Shown: piece by piece, positions 11,401 to 23,285 of the stretch
Layout: every line of letters begins with the position of its first letter
Position numbering within the stretch: the first letter of the stretch is position 1
Origin: Phascolarctos cinereus
Lineage: Eukaryota > Chordata > Mammalia > Diprotodontia > Phascolarctidae
Assembly (NCBI RefSeq): GCF_002099425.1
Contig: NW_018344184.1
Span: forward strand, 3,607,001-3,671,000
Reading direction: 5' to 3'
DNA length: 64,000 bases
Notes under the pieces: generated by a model
What the model was told of the DNA's origin: nothing
Databases searched by the model: none
What the model saw: only the letters and a program-made list of their open reading frames with translations
Program-made: the position numbers and the translations under genes

Positions 11401-12110
11401 AAAAGGTGAAGGAAAGGAAAAGAAATCAATATCCCAAATGAGAAAAGTGGGACTTGTGAACTGTGCAGATTTAGTTGGGTTTTGGAGCCTACACAGTTCA
11501 ACAGACTTATATTTGAGGCTAATTTAGTGTCAGTCAGCAAAATCTAGCAGAAAGAGATCGAATGAAAAATTAATTTCAAAATAACTACAGAACATTTTAA
11601 AATATTTGGGAATTCACCTACCAAAACAGAGTCAGGAACTATATAAATACAACTACAAAACAATCTATGGAAATAAAGACTGACCTAAGTAATCGGAGAG
11701 ATGTTAACTGCTCACAGTTGAGCCATGAAAATGTAATAAAAGTTAAAAAACTAAGTAAAATAATTTATTTAACTAGTGCTATACTAAACAAACTACTTAA
11801 GATTTATAGATCTGGCAAAAGTAATAAAATTCATCTGGAGAAAAATATAAAAACAACAGTCTCAAGGGAAACCATGAAAAAAAAAAAGGAAGGGAATTTA
11901 TCACTACCAAATCTCAAACTATACTACAAAGTAGTTATAAAATCAATTTGATATTGATTAAAAAATAAAGTTCAATCAATGGAACAGATTGTTTACACAA
12001 TTACAGAAGCAAATGAACAGAGTAGTAGCAGAGTGTTCCATAAACCCAAAGACTTCAACTTCTGATGTAAAGACTTTCTAGTTAACAAAAACTTCTGTGA
12101 AAACTAAAAA

Positions 12111-12846
12111 AATGATTGTTGGTAGAGTTGTAAAATGATCCAACCACTTTGGAGAGCAATTTGGAACTATACCCAAAGGGCTATAAAAATTTACATACCC
12201 TTTGATCCAGCAATAGCACTTCTAGGGCTGTATCTCAAAGAGATCATAAAAATGGGAAAAAGATCCACTTGTACAAAAACATTTATAGCAGCTCTTTTTG
12301 TGGTGGAAAACAATTGGAAATTGAGGGGATGTCCATCAATTGGGGAATGGCTGAACAAGTTGTATTGTGCTATAAGAAATGATGAGCAGGCAGACTTCAG
12401 AAAAACCTGGAAAGACTTGTATGGACTGATGCTGACTGAAGTGAGAAGAACCAGGAGAATGTTGTAAACAGTAACAGCCACGTTGTGCAATGACTAACTT
12501 TGATAGACTTAGCCCTTCTCAGCAATGCAAGACATCTCCAAAAGTCTCATGATGGAAAATGGTATCCACATCCAAAGAAAGAACTATGGAGTTTGAATGC
12601 AGATCAAAGCATATTATTTGCTCTTTTTTTCTTTTGTTTTGTTGTTTCCTCTTCCTTGTGGTTCCTTTTATTGATTCTAATTCTTCCTTACAACACAACT
12701 AATGTGAAAATATGTTTAATAGGAATGAATTTGTATAGCATATATCAGATTGCTCGCCTTCTTGGGGTGGGGAGGAGGAGAAAAATTTTAAATTCAAAAG
12801 CTTATGGAAATGATTGTTGATAAACCAAAATGAATTAATTTAAAAA
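12111..12846 (+). mobile_element. 5'-truncated L1 nested in an older L1
   Basis: ORF2 C-terminus (NHFGEQFGT, PFDPAIALLGLYLKEIIKMG), 3' UTR with GCAGATCAAAGCATATTATT and TTCTTGGGGTGGGGAGG, and A-tail. AAAACTAAAAA at 12100-12110 repeats at 12847-12857, and the host ORF2 is continuous across it. Confidence 0.82.
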
Positions 12847-13010
12847 AAAACTAAAAAGCATTGGCAGAAGATAGGTTTAGACCAACATTTCACACTACAT
12901 GCCAAGATAAGCTCCAAATACATACATGACCTAGATATAAAAGGTTATATCACAAACAAATTAGAAGAGCAAAGAAGAAAATATCTTTCACAACTTTGGA
13001 TATGGGAAGG

Positions 13011-13552
13011 GCTCACAACCACCTCCTTCACAGAGTTCCCATTTCCCCCACTGCTCACACCAGTGGCCATGCCCCAAAAACTTCTCTCTGGGTCTCTGCT
13101 TTCCTATTTAATGACTGTTTTCTCCAGGACTTCTATTTCAAGACAACCTCAGCCACCATATTTTATTTCACTCCCTCCTCTTAGCCACCTCCTCCACAGA
13201 CTTGCCAACTGCTTCACAGCTCTTCTCCCTTGTACCTTTGTATCCTTTATAATTGTATACCCTTTCTTTCCTCTCCTCAGTCCCACCCATGCTAGTCTTC
13301 AGTTCTGGAACTATGAACAATGATCAAATCAACTCTAGGATGCATTAATCTATTACAGTCTGACCCTACTCACAATTACTGTAACCTTCCAGACCAAGGG
13401 CCCTTGGTGGGCCACCATTTTCAGTCTGTTGTTCCTTCAATAGAATGTAAGCTCCTTGAGGGCAGGAGCAATCTTTACTTTTGTTTTTATATTCCTGGTG
13501 TTTAGCATCAAGCTTAGTACCATGTCAATAAATGCCTTTTCATTCATTCCTT
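13011..13552 (+). mobile_element. L2-like segment inside the older L1
   Basis: From about 13160 it follows L2 to the tail (TAGAATGTAAGCTCCTTGAG, GTCAATAAATGCCTTTTC). The first 150 bases are not assigned. It lies between two parts of one L1 ORF2. Confidence 0.55.
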
Positions 13553-14013
13553 CAAGGGGATCAAGAGGATCATAAAAGATAAAATGGTCAATTTTAATTA
13601 CATAAAATTGAAAGAATTTTTGCACAAACAAAATCAATGCAGCTAAAACTAGAAGGAAACAGGTAATGGGGGAAAAACTTCATAGTCATTTTCTCTGGCA
13701 AAAGCCTCGTATCCAAGTTATATAAATAACTAACTCAAATCTACAAGAACAAGAACCATACTTCAGTAGATAAATGGGGTACAATAAATGCTTGTTTCCT
13801 TCTTTCTCTCCTTCTAATAACCCCATATGAGCCCTCATGTCTAGGCAGCAAACCTTTTATTCATCTGAAGAACTCTCTCCCACAATCCTACTAGTGGCTA
13901 TAACAAACTCTTTCCTAAAGCTCCAAAGTCCACCTCAGCTGTGGTTTTATCTCTTTTAGTCTTTCTGTCTCTTTCTCTCTCATCAGATGATCTACTACCT
14001 ACTTTCACTGAGA

Positions 14014-14017
<4 letters not shown>

Positions 14018-14046
<29 letters not shown>
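14018..14046. repeat. (TG)n microsatellite
   Basis: About 14 uninterrupted TG units. Confidence 0.95.
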
Positions 14047-14049
<3 letters not shown>

Positions 14050-15165
14050 CTCCCTCATCTCCTAACTTCCACATCTCAAAACCTCTCTATGCTTTACTCC
14101 ATCCTTGCCTCCTTTATTCTGACACAGAGATAACCTTTCTCCTTGCCAAGATTAACCCCTTTACTTATACCTTTGATTCTATCTCATCCAGGAACTTGAT
14201 GTATATGTTATTTCCTTTCTTTATCTCTTATGGTCTCTGTCTCCTATTCCACACTGTTTCTGTCTTTCTCTGTCTACCCTTGCTTCTGCCTCTGGGCCTA
14301 TCTCTGGCTCTCCCTCTCTAGTTCACATTTACTTTCTTCTTCTAGCTCCTTCCCAGCAGTCCCTAAACAAGTCCAGAATTTCCCTATCCTAAAAACAAAA
14401 CAAAAGTTCCTTTGATTCTGCCATCCCCTTAAGCTATTGTACTCTACCTTTGCTCTTTCACTGTTAAATTCTAGAAAGAATAATCTTTTTTTCACTGCCC
14501 CAATGCTTACCATTCATTCACTCCATATTCCCTGGAGATCTGGTTTCTAACACCACCATTCTAATGCAGTTGTTCTCTCTGAGGGTATCAGTGATCTCCT
14601 AATTAAATCCTTTCAGTCCTAATCTTCCTTGACTTCTCTGAAACTTCTGAGCACCCTACTCTCTTAGATACTCTTTTCTCTCTTTGCTTCGGTGACACTG
14701 GCTCTTTCCTGGTTCCTCCTGCTTCCTCAACCACTCTTTCTCAATCTCCTTCATTAGCACATTGTCCTCCTGCTGCCCTCTACGTGTGGGTTTCCTCCTG
14801 TGGTCTTTCTTTTCTCTTTTGCTTTTTCAGTACCATCTCTTAGTTGTCTCATTAGCTTCCATGGTTTAAGTTATTCTGTAGTCTATATATTCAACCCCAT
14901 GTCTTGCCCAAATCCCTGGTCCTGCATCTCCAGCTTTCTGATGCATCTCTACATGGATGTCCAACTTTGACTACAAACTCTAGCTGTCCAAAATTGTAAT
15001 CATCTCCACCCTCTGCCCCAAACCTGCCCTTCTTCCTAATGTCTATTTCTGTGCTAATGCCAACATCCTATAAAACACCCAGGCTTCAATCATCTAAGTT
15101 ACCTTTGCCTTTTTCTTCTCCATTATTAAATACTACACACACACACACATCTAAACTTTTGCTAA

Positions 15166-15693
15166 TGATGAGGATGGGAGCTAAATGGGCCAAATCTCTG
15201 GTGTTTGTCTGAGGCTATAATCCCATCAACTGGGCCTTTCTTTGTGGCTACACCCAATTTCCCAATTCTGTTACCCTTAACCTACCCTAGCTCTCCCTAT
15301 GGCCCTCAGCCATTTCCCATACTTAATCTTAGCTAGGCTCCATTGTCCAGGTCCTAGGAGTCCTGTTCACCCCAGTTTACTGGCCACTCCCATCCAGATC
15401 CTCCTTAGACCCCTCCTTCAGTCACCCCAAACTACTTGGCCACTCCTAGATCCCTCCCACAGTCTTTCTGTACATAAGGTCCATCTTGCCTCCATTAAAA
15501 TGCTCGGATTCTTATAATCTAGCCACTGCTCAGATTTTTACAATCTAGCCAATAGTTCACAGATGCTCAGATTCCTTAAGAGTCTGGTTAATGTGGTGGA
15601 TCTTTAATAAACTTTGTTTTTGGCTGAAAGAAGGCTTGGGTCAAATTCACTCAAGCAGGACTCGTGTGTTGTGATTTTGGGATTCCAGCACCC
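15166..15693 (+). mobile_element. Solo LTR (endogenous retrovirus), family not assigned
   Basis: About 528 bases interrupting L2 at 15161/15698, starting TGATGAGG. It has AATAAA near 15606 followed by an 80-base U5-like end. CTAA is present immediately outside both ends, a possible 4-base duplication. No internal genes; fossil. Younger than the L2 it splits. Confidence 0.6.
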
Positions 15694-16085
15694 CTAACCT
15701 CTAGACCTCATCACTAAGTCCTGTGGCTTCTACCTTCATAATATCTCTCATTTCTCTCTCCTCTCTTCTCTATTCATATTGCCACCTTCCTAATTAGGCC
15801 CTTATCAATTCTTGCCCAGAATTATTATATTTTAATTCTAACTATTCTCCCTGTTTTTACCCTTTCTCTTTTCTAGCCCAACCTTCACAAAACGGTCAAA
15901 GTAAATTTTATAGAGGTACAAGCCTAACTATGATACTCCCCTGCTAGAAAACCTCAGAAAACATCTTCAATGGCTTCTTACTTTATACAGTACGAACTCT
16001 TGGCCTGACCTTTAAGGCCCTCTCACAATCTGACTCTGTCTCCCATGCCTAGCATGGCACCTGGTACATAGTAGGCTTAATAAAT

Positions 16086-16669
16086 AACAGTATACAAAAA
16101 TAATATGTGAAATACACAATCATACATAACAAATTAACAAACTTAATGTTTGTTAATTTATTTTAATTCTATAATATATCAGGTTGGCATCTTATACACA
16201 GCTGTGAAAATTTTTATTTTTTACTTAACATTGAAAAAACAGAACTTTCAAAATTCCACTTTCTTATCAAGCATGTCTACTGTAATAACATTTCCTTGAT
16301 ACTATCAAGTAATTCTTTATATAGTGACTGTAGGAAACATACCTTCCAAAGAGGTGTTTGTTGTTTCTAGGGGATTTTACAATCAGCTTAAATTCTTAGG
16401 GGTGACTCACCTGGAAGCTTGGATACATAGAAGATACAGGTCTCTATCCTTACCCTTTATAACCTCTTTTTTCCTCCTCTTGCCATACATCAATAGTACA
16501 AATTCCAACTTTCCAAATACTGAACCATTGAACTTTAGAAAAGGGGAAATTTCTCTGTCAGGGAGCAACTGTAAGGTAATATTTGCTAAACATGAACCAT
16601 ATTTATAAATGTATTCTATAACTAATATTTGAACAAAGCCCTAGCTGAATTCTGATCAGAAGTTACATA
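16086..16669. other. Unassigned
   Basis: AT-rich; a 94-codon plus ORF at 16324-16608 is not recognised. No repeat identified. Confidence 0.4.
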
Positions 16670-16870
16670 TGGTTGCAGAAAAAACATTGGATTTGAAGTC
16701 AGAACACACTGGGCTTGAATCCTACCTTTTGACACTTACTAGCTGAATGACCATTGACAAGTAACTCTCTAAACAGAATGAGATTAACAATAGCTACAGA
16801 CTTGGTGGGGGAATTAAATAACATAATGAAAATAAAAGTGCTTTGTAAAATACTACATAAATATCAAGTA
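16670..16870 (+). mobile_element. MIR-like SINE
   Basis: GACACTTACTAGCTGAATGA, then a degraded core and AAAAGTGCTTTGTAAAATAC. Confidence 0.6.
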
Positions 16871-17529
16871 TAATTCATATTGCTATTTCCTCCCAAGAGA
16901 GCATATTTTCTTACTCTTGGGTTTTGTTGTACCACATTATAATTCCTTGTATTCCATATTATCTTTCTGCCACGTAATATGCTCCAGGACAGTGTTCTTT
17001 GGGACTCTTCTTCATCCATCTCATTTTCAAATAACATAACCAGAAGTTGGCCCACCATTCATTATCTACACTCAAAAAAACTGTCCTATCATTTCACCAA
17101 AACTTTCTGGGACTGTATACTGACTGTCCTATATACTCCTCCAACCCCCAGAATTGGTATAGTATTTCAGCTGTGCTAATGTTTAGCGAAATTTAAAAGA
17201 CAAACAATTTTCTTTCATTGTTATATACAGCAAAGGCATCTTGCCATCTTCTTCGCTCATGCTTCTCTTTGCCCTACCATGGAATAGATCTCCTCATCGA
17301 TGACTTCTAGAGACCATGCCCTGTGACTCCATAGGAGTTAATCCACTCGTCTTTGCGATTGAGCCCTGGGACTGAGTTGTATAGATTGATGGGTGAGTAA
17401 CAGAAAATTCACATACTCTATCATATATAGCCTGAGTTAGGCTCAGACCAGAACTCACATCCCATTTACCAGGACAGCAAGGATCTACCCCTAAGGAGTA
17501 TCTTACCATCTACCCTGTTGCTTCACATA
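16871..17529. other. Unassigned
   Basis: A 71-codon minus ORF (17294-17509) was considered but lacks splice sites or a recognised motif. Confidence 0.4.
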
Positions 17530-17830
17530 CCAGTCTCAAGGAGAAGGTCATAACTGAGCTGAGCCATGAGAGACAGTTAAAATTCAAAAAGGTAAAAAAA
17601 GAGACATGAAATATGTAGAACAGGTAAATCAAGTACAGAACTTGGAAAACACACATTGGTTTTATGGAATGGCAAGTAGTCTAATTTGGCTGAGCCATTA
17701 GGTACATTAATGAATGGACCACGTGATAAAGCAGGTATACTGGAACCAGGCTAAGTTGTTTGGACTTTGCTCCAAAAACGAAAGAGTATAAAGGGCAGCC
17801 ACTGTTTAAAGGGGCACTAGAATTTTCCTG
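17530..17830 (-). mobile_element. Possible L2 fragment
   Basis: Weak reversed-L2 order, e.g. GGAACCAGGCTAAGTTGTTT followed by TTTGGACTTTGCTCC-like sequence. Confidence 0.35.
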
Positions 17831-19059
17831 TACACTCTAATATTTTGCTCAAGAATATGGATCATGGGAATTACGGCAATAAGCAAATAAATGTAGTTTC
17901 CCATCATCCTCCACTTCTGATATTTTAAATTCTTGTTATACATATTTGAATGAGCTTTAAGTTTAAGTCTGGCTTAGGGTGCCCCTATATCTGAGTCATG
18001 TCTGAACTTCAGTGTACATTGGAATTTGAAATATCTCAGCTTTGCTCCACTGGTTTAATTGCCAAGGTATGCCTGAGGAACCTCTTTGGCAGAAAAGAAT
18101 GTGTCCTAAAGTGACCTCTTAAAAGGCACAGATTTGGAAGGCAATTTGATAATGAGGTAATTACATTGGTTTCTCTGTTTTTAGTATGGTCTGCAAGGGG
18201 GTGATGATAGAGGACAAGAATTCCCAGTGCCATCCATAAGAATGCTACCAAAAGGATGTGAGAAGAAACAGCATATTCCTGGTGGGGTTTACATATGAAA
18301 ATACTGGTAGTTCCTTCCTCTTCCAAGCCCACAGCAATTTTGCTTGATTCAGCCTATGCCATGCATGCCACTGGGTTCTTACAAAATGTTCCCGTTATTC
18401 TGTTGTCTTTCAGAGACAATGGGCCAAATTCTCATTTGCTGCTATTGCCCAAGTTTCTATCAGCTTGACTTTTGTCTAAAAACATTTCTGACTTGTCAGT
18501 AAAAGTAGGAAGGAGACATTAACAGCAAACAAGCTTAAGTGTGGGGGCCTGTTGCCCATTTTCTATTCCTAAGCATAGTTATGACTGTTTTTCCTAGTAC
18601 TTGAGGTACTGCCCCATCTTTAAAACAAGGGCCACTTGGAATCTAATGGACACAATGCAGATTTTAGGTTAGTCAACAAATCTCTTTTCATTGATGAAAA
18701 GTTTATCAAAGAAATATTTTTGCTGAAACCTTTTATGCTACTATAAATATTCACAAAATGAGGACTGTAGCAGATTTAGCATAAGAGCCATTAAAATCTT
18801 TTGCCAAATTCTTTTTTTCAATTTGAAATTTTGAACAAGAAATATTTACATTTCAAGATCATTTAAAAGGAAATTGTCGAACAAAAAAATATCTGAGTCA
18901 AAAATTCACATTGTAATTACCTATCCTACTTGAACAAAAGTAATTTGGTTAACAATAGTTTTCAGGAAACTAAAAATTCAACAAAAGGAAGACAGGAAAA
19001 ACATCGCAGAAATGGCTTTATATATATAAATACAATTCAACTATTATTTTTTTCTTCCA
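17831..19059. other. Unassigned downstream flank
   Basis: No repeat or gene recognised. A 98-codon minus ORF (18036-18332) has no supporting signal. Confidence 0.4.
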
Positions 19060-19065
19060 TTTATT
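19060..19065 (-). terminator. Poly(A) signal AATAAA for the LRRC69-like gene
   Basis: AATAAA on the minus strand (TTTATT on the plus), about 124 bases after the TAA stop of the terminal exon. This position would give a short 3' UTR. Canonical hexamer seen; use is inferred from position only. Confidence 0.5.
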
Positions 19066-19188
19066 GACCTTGTTTAAATTAAGAGGAGAGATTCAGCACC
19101 AAGTCATAAGAAGTGGATCATCTGGGGAGGTAAATCAAACCAAGAGAAGGCAAGTTGATGAATGTCCTTAATGAACTGTTTGCCTGTT

Positions 19189-19299
19189 TTAGGGTTTCAG
19201 AAGTCGAAAGAGATGAGGAGATCGGTTTTGAAAGCAAGTTTGGGAGCACATCACAGTTTCTAGAGGTAGTTCCTTTACATCAGCACTTGTCTTCCAATT
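19189..19299 (-). CDS. LRRC69: LRRC69-like terminal coding exon with stop codon
   Basis: Minus-strand exon after a strong acceptor (tttatttttcttttag). It encodes 36 residues, NWKTSADVKELPLETVMCSQ followed by TCFQNRSPHLFRLLKP, then TAA at 19191-19189. The WKTS...PLE...CSQTCF pattern matches the final Cys pair of LRRC28/LRRC69-type C-termini. Joined in phase 0 to the exon at 34649-34828 it gives a continuous CxxC...CSxxC domain. This order (pair of Cys, about 30 residues, second pair of Cys) supports one zinc-binding unit split over the two exons. Intron length would be 15.3 kb. A poly(A) signal follows about 120 bases downstream. Confidence 0.72.
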   Translation of the reverse strand, partial: NWKTSADVKELPLETVMCSQTCFQNRSPHLFRLLKP

Positions 19300-20359
19300 C
19301 TAAAAGAAAAATAAAGTGCTCTGTAAGCATTTAATGAATGAATGAAAAGGCAAATTTCCTCCAAGTACTGAATGAATAAAAAGTTAAATTTCCTTAGGGG
19401 TTCTGTGAAACTGATGCGTAAATTACCCATACCATTTATACTTAACTTTCTCTCTTATTCTACAAGACAGAGTGGAAAAAATTACTAATAAGAAAGAGAT
19501 ACATATCATTCAACACAGCTCACAGTACAAAGATTTTTCTCTATTATTATTCAAGCATGTTAAGGTGAACATTCAACATTTCTCCCATTTCTCATTTTCT
19601 CATATCTGGAATGCCCATTGGTACCAACTCCAATATAATCTTGTATGCTTTTTAAAACTCTAATCATTTATGTGCACTGGTAAAGTCTTGTGCAAGGTGC
19701 CTAAAGACAAAATACCATCTCCTTTGTCAACCAACTAGTTCTACTGTCCCAGCCTACCCCAGCACATGATGAATGGGCAAAGATTGGTTTCATACATTGA
19801 TCATTGAATCATAAGCTTTCAACTAAAAACAAACAAATGTAAAAGAGCTTTCAAAGTATAAAATAAAAATTTGTCTGCCTGATGATGTACTAAAGAAATC
19901 ATTAAGAATTCATTAAGAATTAAAAGATTGAATTGTTTAATAAATATGAAAATCTCTATACAGCACTCTCAATACAAATGCTTCAACTGATCTTTCTTAA
20001 AATTTAATTGACTAATCATATTATTTTACTTTCCCACATTCATTTTTTGTATTCATTAACAATTAACATTTGAATTAACAACAACAACACATATTCTACT
20101 AACTATTCTTCTACCATAGTCCTACTCTAATATCTTAATATTGTGTGAAGCTCACTCTGGGTTCTCAACAGTCTATACCACTAATCACTTTGAAAGTACA
20201 AGCTGTCAAAGGCTCTGCTATGCTGAAAAGGCTTTGTATATAGTCCTGCCACAAATTGTCATCTGAAGGCTCATCACTGAAGGCTGACCACCAGGTAATG
20301 AATTTTCTACTGAAACACAAAATGGTTACAGTTCTCATGATAAAGGTAATATTTGCCTT
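19300..20359. other. Intron sequence, nothing recognised
   Basis: AT-rich, apparently single copy, first kilobase upstream of the terminal LRRC69-like exon. Confidence 0.5.
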
Positions 20360-20430
20360 TTCTTTGCATTTTCAGCACCCAGCAGAGTATCTAGCACACA
20401 GTAAACACTTAACCAATGCTTATTAATAGA
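20360..20430 (+). mobile_element. L2 tail
   Basis: CAGCACCCAGCAGAGTATCT, AACCAATGCTTATTAATAGA. Confidence 0.55.
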
Positions 20431-20539
20431 ATAACTAGTCACACTAATGAAATCACAAGTCTTCGGGAGAAATGAAATATTGACTTCTCAGAAGATCCCC
20501 AGCACTACACTAACCACAAAATGCACTGGTTTGATCAAT

Positions 20540-20870
20540 AATCAATCAGTAAGTATTTATTTAATCACCTACTACATACTCTGCTAGGTACTTGGGATAC
20601 AAAGACAAAAATGAAAAAGGTCCTATTCTCAAGGAACTTACTTCCTATTGAGAATGCTCATATTCTATGGGTTGGGGTAAGAAATATTATATCACATAGA
20701 GAAACCTAGTCTCAGTGATTTTTTTTAAAAAGTAAAAGCATTAAATCATTCAACAAACTTATTGCTGTTACTATGTCCATGGAACTGGGGTAAATGCTAA
20801 GACGGACACAGTTAAAAACATTCCTTCTCTTCAAGGAGGAAAGTTGAAGAGACAGGATATTAAAAGTTAA
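20540..20870 (-). mobile_element. Two L2 3' ends, minus strand
   Basis: 20540-20660 has TTGGGATACAAAGACAAAAA and CTCAAGGAACTTACTTCC; 20735-20870 repeats the same order more degenerately (CTTCAAGGAGGAAAG). They are separate insertions or a duplication. Confidence 0.65.
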
Positions 20871-21534
20871 TTTTAACAAAATTTAAAAAAAACCTTTTTT
20901 TATAAGAAGCATAACTCAAATTGTCCCCAAATTTATACTGTAGAAACTATGGATACTAGAAAAGCAAATACAGTTACACTGTGATTTAGAAATCTGTATA
21001 TTCTTCAACACTGTAAGGGTCTGCCATTTCATTCTTCTAGCAATACAGGCTGCAGGCTACCCCTGCATTACTTAAAAGATGATGTTTAAGAATTTGTGTG
21101 GCCAAAAAATTTATCATCTTGCAGGAAGCAAGAGAGGCAACTTTTTATTCACTTAATGGAGTCAGATTCCAGGTGATCCAAACTGATCATCCCCCTGGAA
21201 GAATTTCAGTGAGTGACAGATAACAAAATAGGGAACGTTGCTAAGCTTGTCCTTGGACAAAGACAGGTAGTCTATCTATCACAGAGCCCACACTCAAAGG
21301 CTTTTTAGTATGGTAGGACCTGGAAAAGCTTGTGCCCTCCTAGTACTGTCTTCTAGAACCCAACATTTAAAATCCCATGCCATGATTAAGAGAACCTTAT
21401 TCGGAGCAATGTATGTTATAAATAAACAATGTCTATGAAAAATGAAAACCTTAGCTATTGACTCACCTTCACCATAAAAATATAACCAAGTACACAAGGT
21501 AAAATCTGGAGGCTGCATCATACATTAGAGAGCT
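20871..21534. other. Unassigned intron sequence
   Basis: No feature recognised. Confidence 0.45.
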
Positions 21535-21905
21535 GAATTTGGAAGGAGATGGTGGGTTCAAATCTTGGCCCTGCTATTTATTACCTGCATGACTTTTGGC
21601 AAGTTATTTAACTTCTTTGGCCTTCAGTTTCCTCATCTGTAAAGTAGAGGGTTGGACTAGATCATGGGTTCTTAATCTTTTTTGTGACATAGACTTCTTT
21701 GCCAGTCTGGTGAAGGCTATGGACCCCTTCTCAAGATAATGCTTTTCAAGAAATAAAATAAATTATGTGGGATTATAAAGGAAACCAAAAATGTTGAAAT
21801 ACAGTTATGAAAATATCTGTTTAAAAAGCAAATTCCCAGAATCTAGGTTAATCCAGACTAGATGATCTTTAATGATGTTTTCAATTCTAAATCTATGATC
21901 TTCTG
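21535..21905 (+). mobile_element. Ther-2/MIR3-like SINE split by a hAT element
   Basis: Head and core at 21535-21662 (CAGTTTCCTCATCTGTAAAG, TTGGACTAGAT), tail resumes at 21856 (GACTAGATGATCTTTAATGA, ATCTATGATC). Confidence 0.72.
21663..21855 (-). mobile_element. hAT-type MITE with 8-base duplication
   Basis: 193 bases starting CATGGGTTCTTAATC and ending CTAGGTTAATCCA, partial inverted ends. GACTAGAT occurs at 21655-21662 and 21856-21863, an exact 8-base duplication typical of hAT. A second copy in the opposite sense lies at 49978-50140. Confidence 0.78.
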
Positions 21906-22599
21906 AACCCTAACTTTTGCCCTAGGAAGTATTAAGTGAGTAATGATAATAATAAGTGAGTGGGCAGGCATCTCATCTTCTCCACTTTCTTTGGTAATAT
22001 TCTAGTTAGTTCATACCTTTTGTCTATGTCTCCAGCTTCACAATTTATCATAATTACATAGTTAACAGCTGAGAATGAGGGTTAAAGGAGGATGAGGGTG
22101 ACAGAGGAGTTGGAAACATCCCCAGTGGGATCATGAAATGGTGGGGGTGGCATTCCATGGTCTGATGGACCATGATCCTCTTAATTTCATGCAGACTTGG
22201 TCAAGATTCCAGGTGCCCTTAACTGACCAGTCCACTGAAATAACTTTCAATGTAGATTAGTATTATTATCATCAACACCAAGAAGGAGGAGCTGAGGACT
22301 ATATGTGGCCTGGCTTGATCAGAAGTAGGCAGGGGTTCTTGGAGCTTTCTTCTAGTGTGTTTCAGGGGGAAGAAGGAAGGAGTATTGCATCTTTCTTTCT
22401 ACTTTTTCTCTTCTCCCTGAAGACTGGACACAAGAGAACAGCCCCTGGGCTGCACTTGGGACCTCTTCCCTTTCAGACAGTCATGGTAGGGTGGCTCAAT
22501 CTCTAATAAAAATGGAAGGGGGTTAATTGGTATATTAATAACTCAGTGATGTTCATTAAATACGACCAGATAATAAAGGGATCACTCTGGATAATGCTT
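21906..22599. other. Unassigned intron sequence
   Basis: Nothing recognised apart from short ORFs without support. Confidence 0.4.
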
Positions 22600-22614
22600 C
22601 ACAATAGATGTAGA

Positions 22615-22750
22615 GGGGCAGCTAGGTGGTGCAGTGGATAGAGCACTGGCCCTAGAGTCAGGAGGACCTGAGTTCAAATCCGACCTCAGGCACATAACAC
22701 TCACTAGCTTTGTGACTCTGGGCAAGTCACTTAACCCCAATTGCCTCATC

Positions 22751-22781
<31 letters not shown>

Positions 22782-22783
22782 AA
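22615..22783 (+). mobile_element. tRNA-headed marsupial SINE with (CAAAA)n tail
   Basis: Starts GGGGCAGCTAGGTGGTGCAG, B-box-like GAGTTCAAATCC, ends in CAAAA units. Perfect 15-base flanks CACAATAGATGTAGA at 22600-22614 and 22784-22798. Probably a young copy. Confidence 0.94.
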
Positions 22784-22834
22784 CACAATAGATGTAGAAT
22801 ATTAGCTGGGTTTTAAGGAAGGAATAATATTTGG

Positions 22835-23285
22835 TGTCTGTCCTCCTCAGTCTGGATCTGACACAATGGATAATTCAGGATCCAAGGATTTAAACCAACA
22901 ATCCATTTAATAAAAATATATTCAAATACCCCCAGGTAAAAACAGTTTCCAAGGCAACTCAGGAAGATCTAAGTAAATAAAAGCTAGTGGGCAAAGAAAT
23001 TTAAAAGCAGTTGGCAAAGAGGTTCCCTGGGGTCTAAGGGGCTTGGGCCAAAGTCCTAAAAGCCACTTTTATGCTCTTCTTGCCCAGAAGGTCCACAGCT
23101 GGATCCAAGATCAATCTAACTTGGGGCAAAGTTAACCTAAACTGCCCCAGGTCTTCACCACAACTAACTTGCTCACAGGAGTTGCTACTCAGTGTCCTGA
23201 GAATAATCGGGGGGAGCAGATGAAAGAGGAGATTAATTCAACCAGTACCTGGCCCACTACAAAGTCGAAAAGAAAAGAACAGACA
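22835..23285 (-). mobile_element. LTR-like segment, possible solo LTR
   Basis: About 451 bases beginning TGTCTGTCC and ending GAACAGACA, so TG/CA ends with short inverted repeats. On the minus strand it has a CATAAAAG TATA-like box and a TTATTAAATGG signal about 200 bases later. No internal genes; fossil, family not assigned. Flanking duplication not clear. Confidence 0.45.

Larger units (their letters stand above)
11540..13790 (+). mobile_element. L1 ORF2 remnant, opened by two insertions
   Basis: Parts at 11540-12110, 12858-13010 and about 13553-13790 form one old ORF2 copy in order: a NIKYLG-like start, DKNFCEN-like, WQKIGLDQHF...YIHDLDIKG, then KDKMVNFNYIKLKEFLHKQN. A 5'-truncated L1 (12111-12846) and an L2-like segment (13011-13552) split it. 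Many stops. Confidence 0.72.
13795..16085 (+). mobile_element. Long L2 LINE, split by a solo LTR
   Basis: Plus-strand L2 ORF2 from about 13860 to 15161 and 15698 to 16085. Landmarks: CCTTGACTTCTCTGAAACTT, TACTCTTTTCTCTCTTTGCT, ATGCATCTCTACATGGATGT, AACCTGCCCTTCTTCCTAAT, then TGATACTCCCCTGCTAGAAA and the tail CATGGCACCTGGTACATAGT. Many changes; dead. Includes a (TG)n run at 14018-14046. Confidence 0.8.

Noticed and set aside
17294-17509. 71-codon minus frame considered as an SLC26A7 or other host exon
   Set aside because: No match to SLC26A7 as I remember it and no convincing splice sites.
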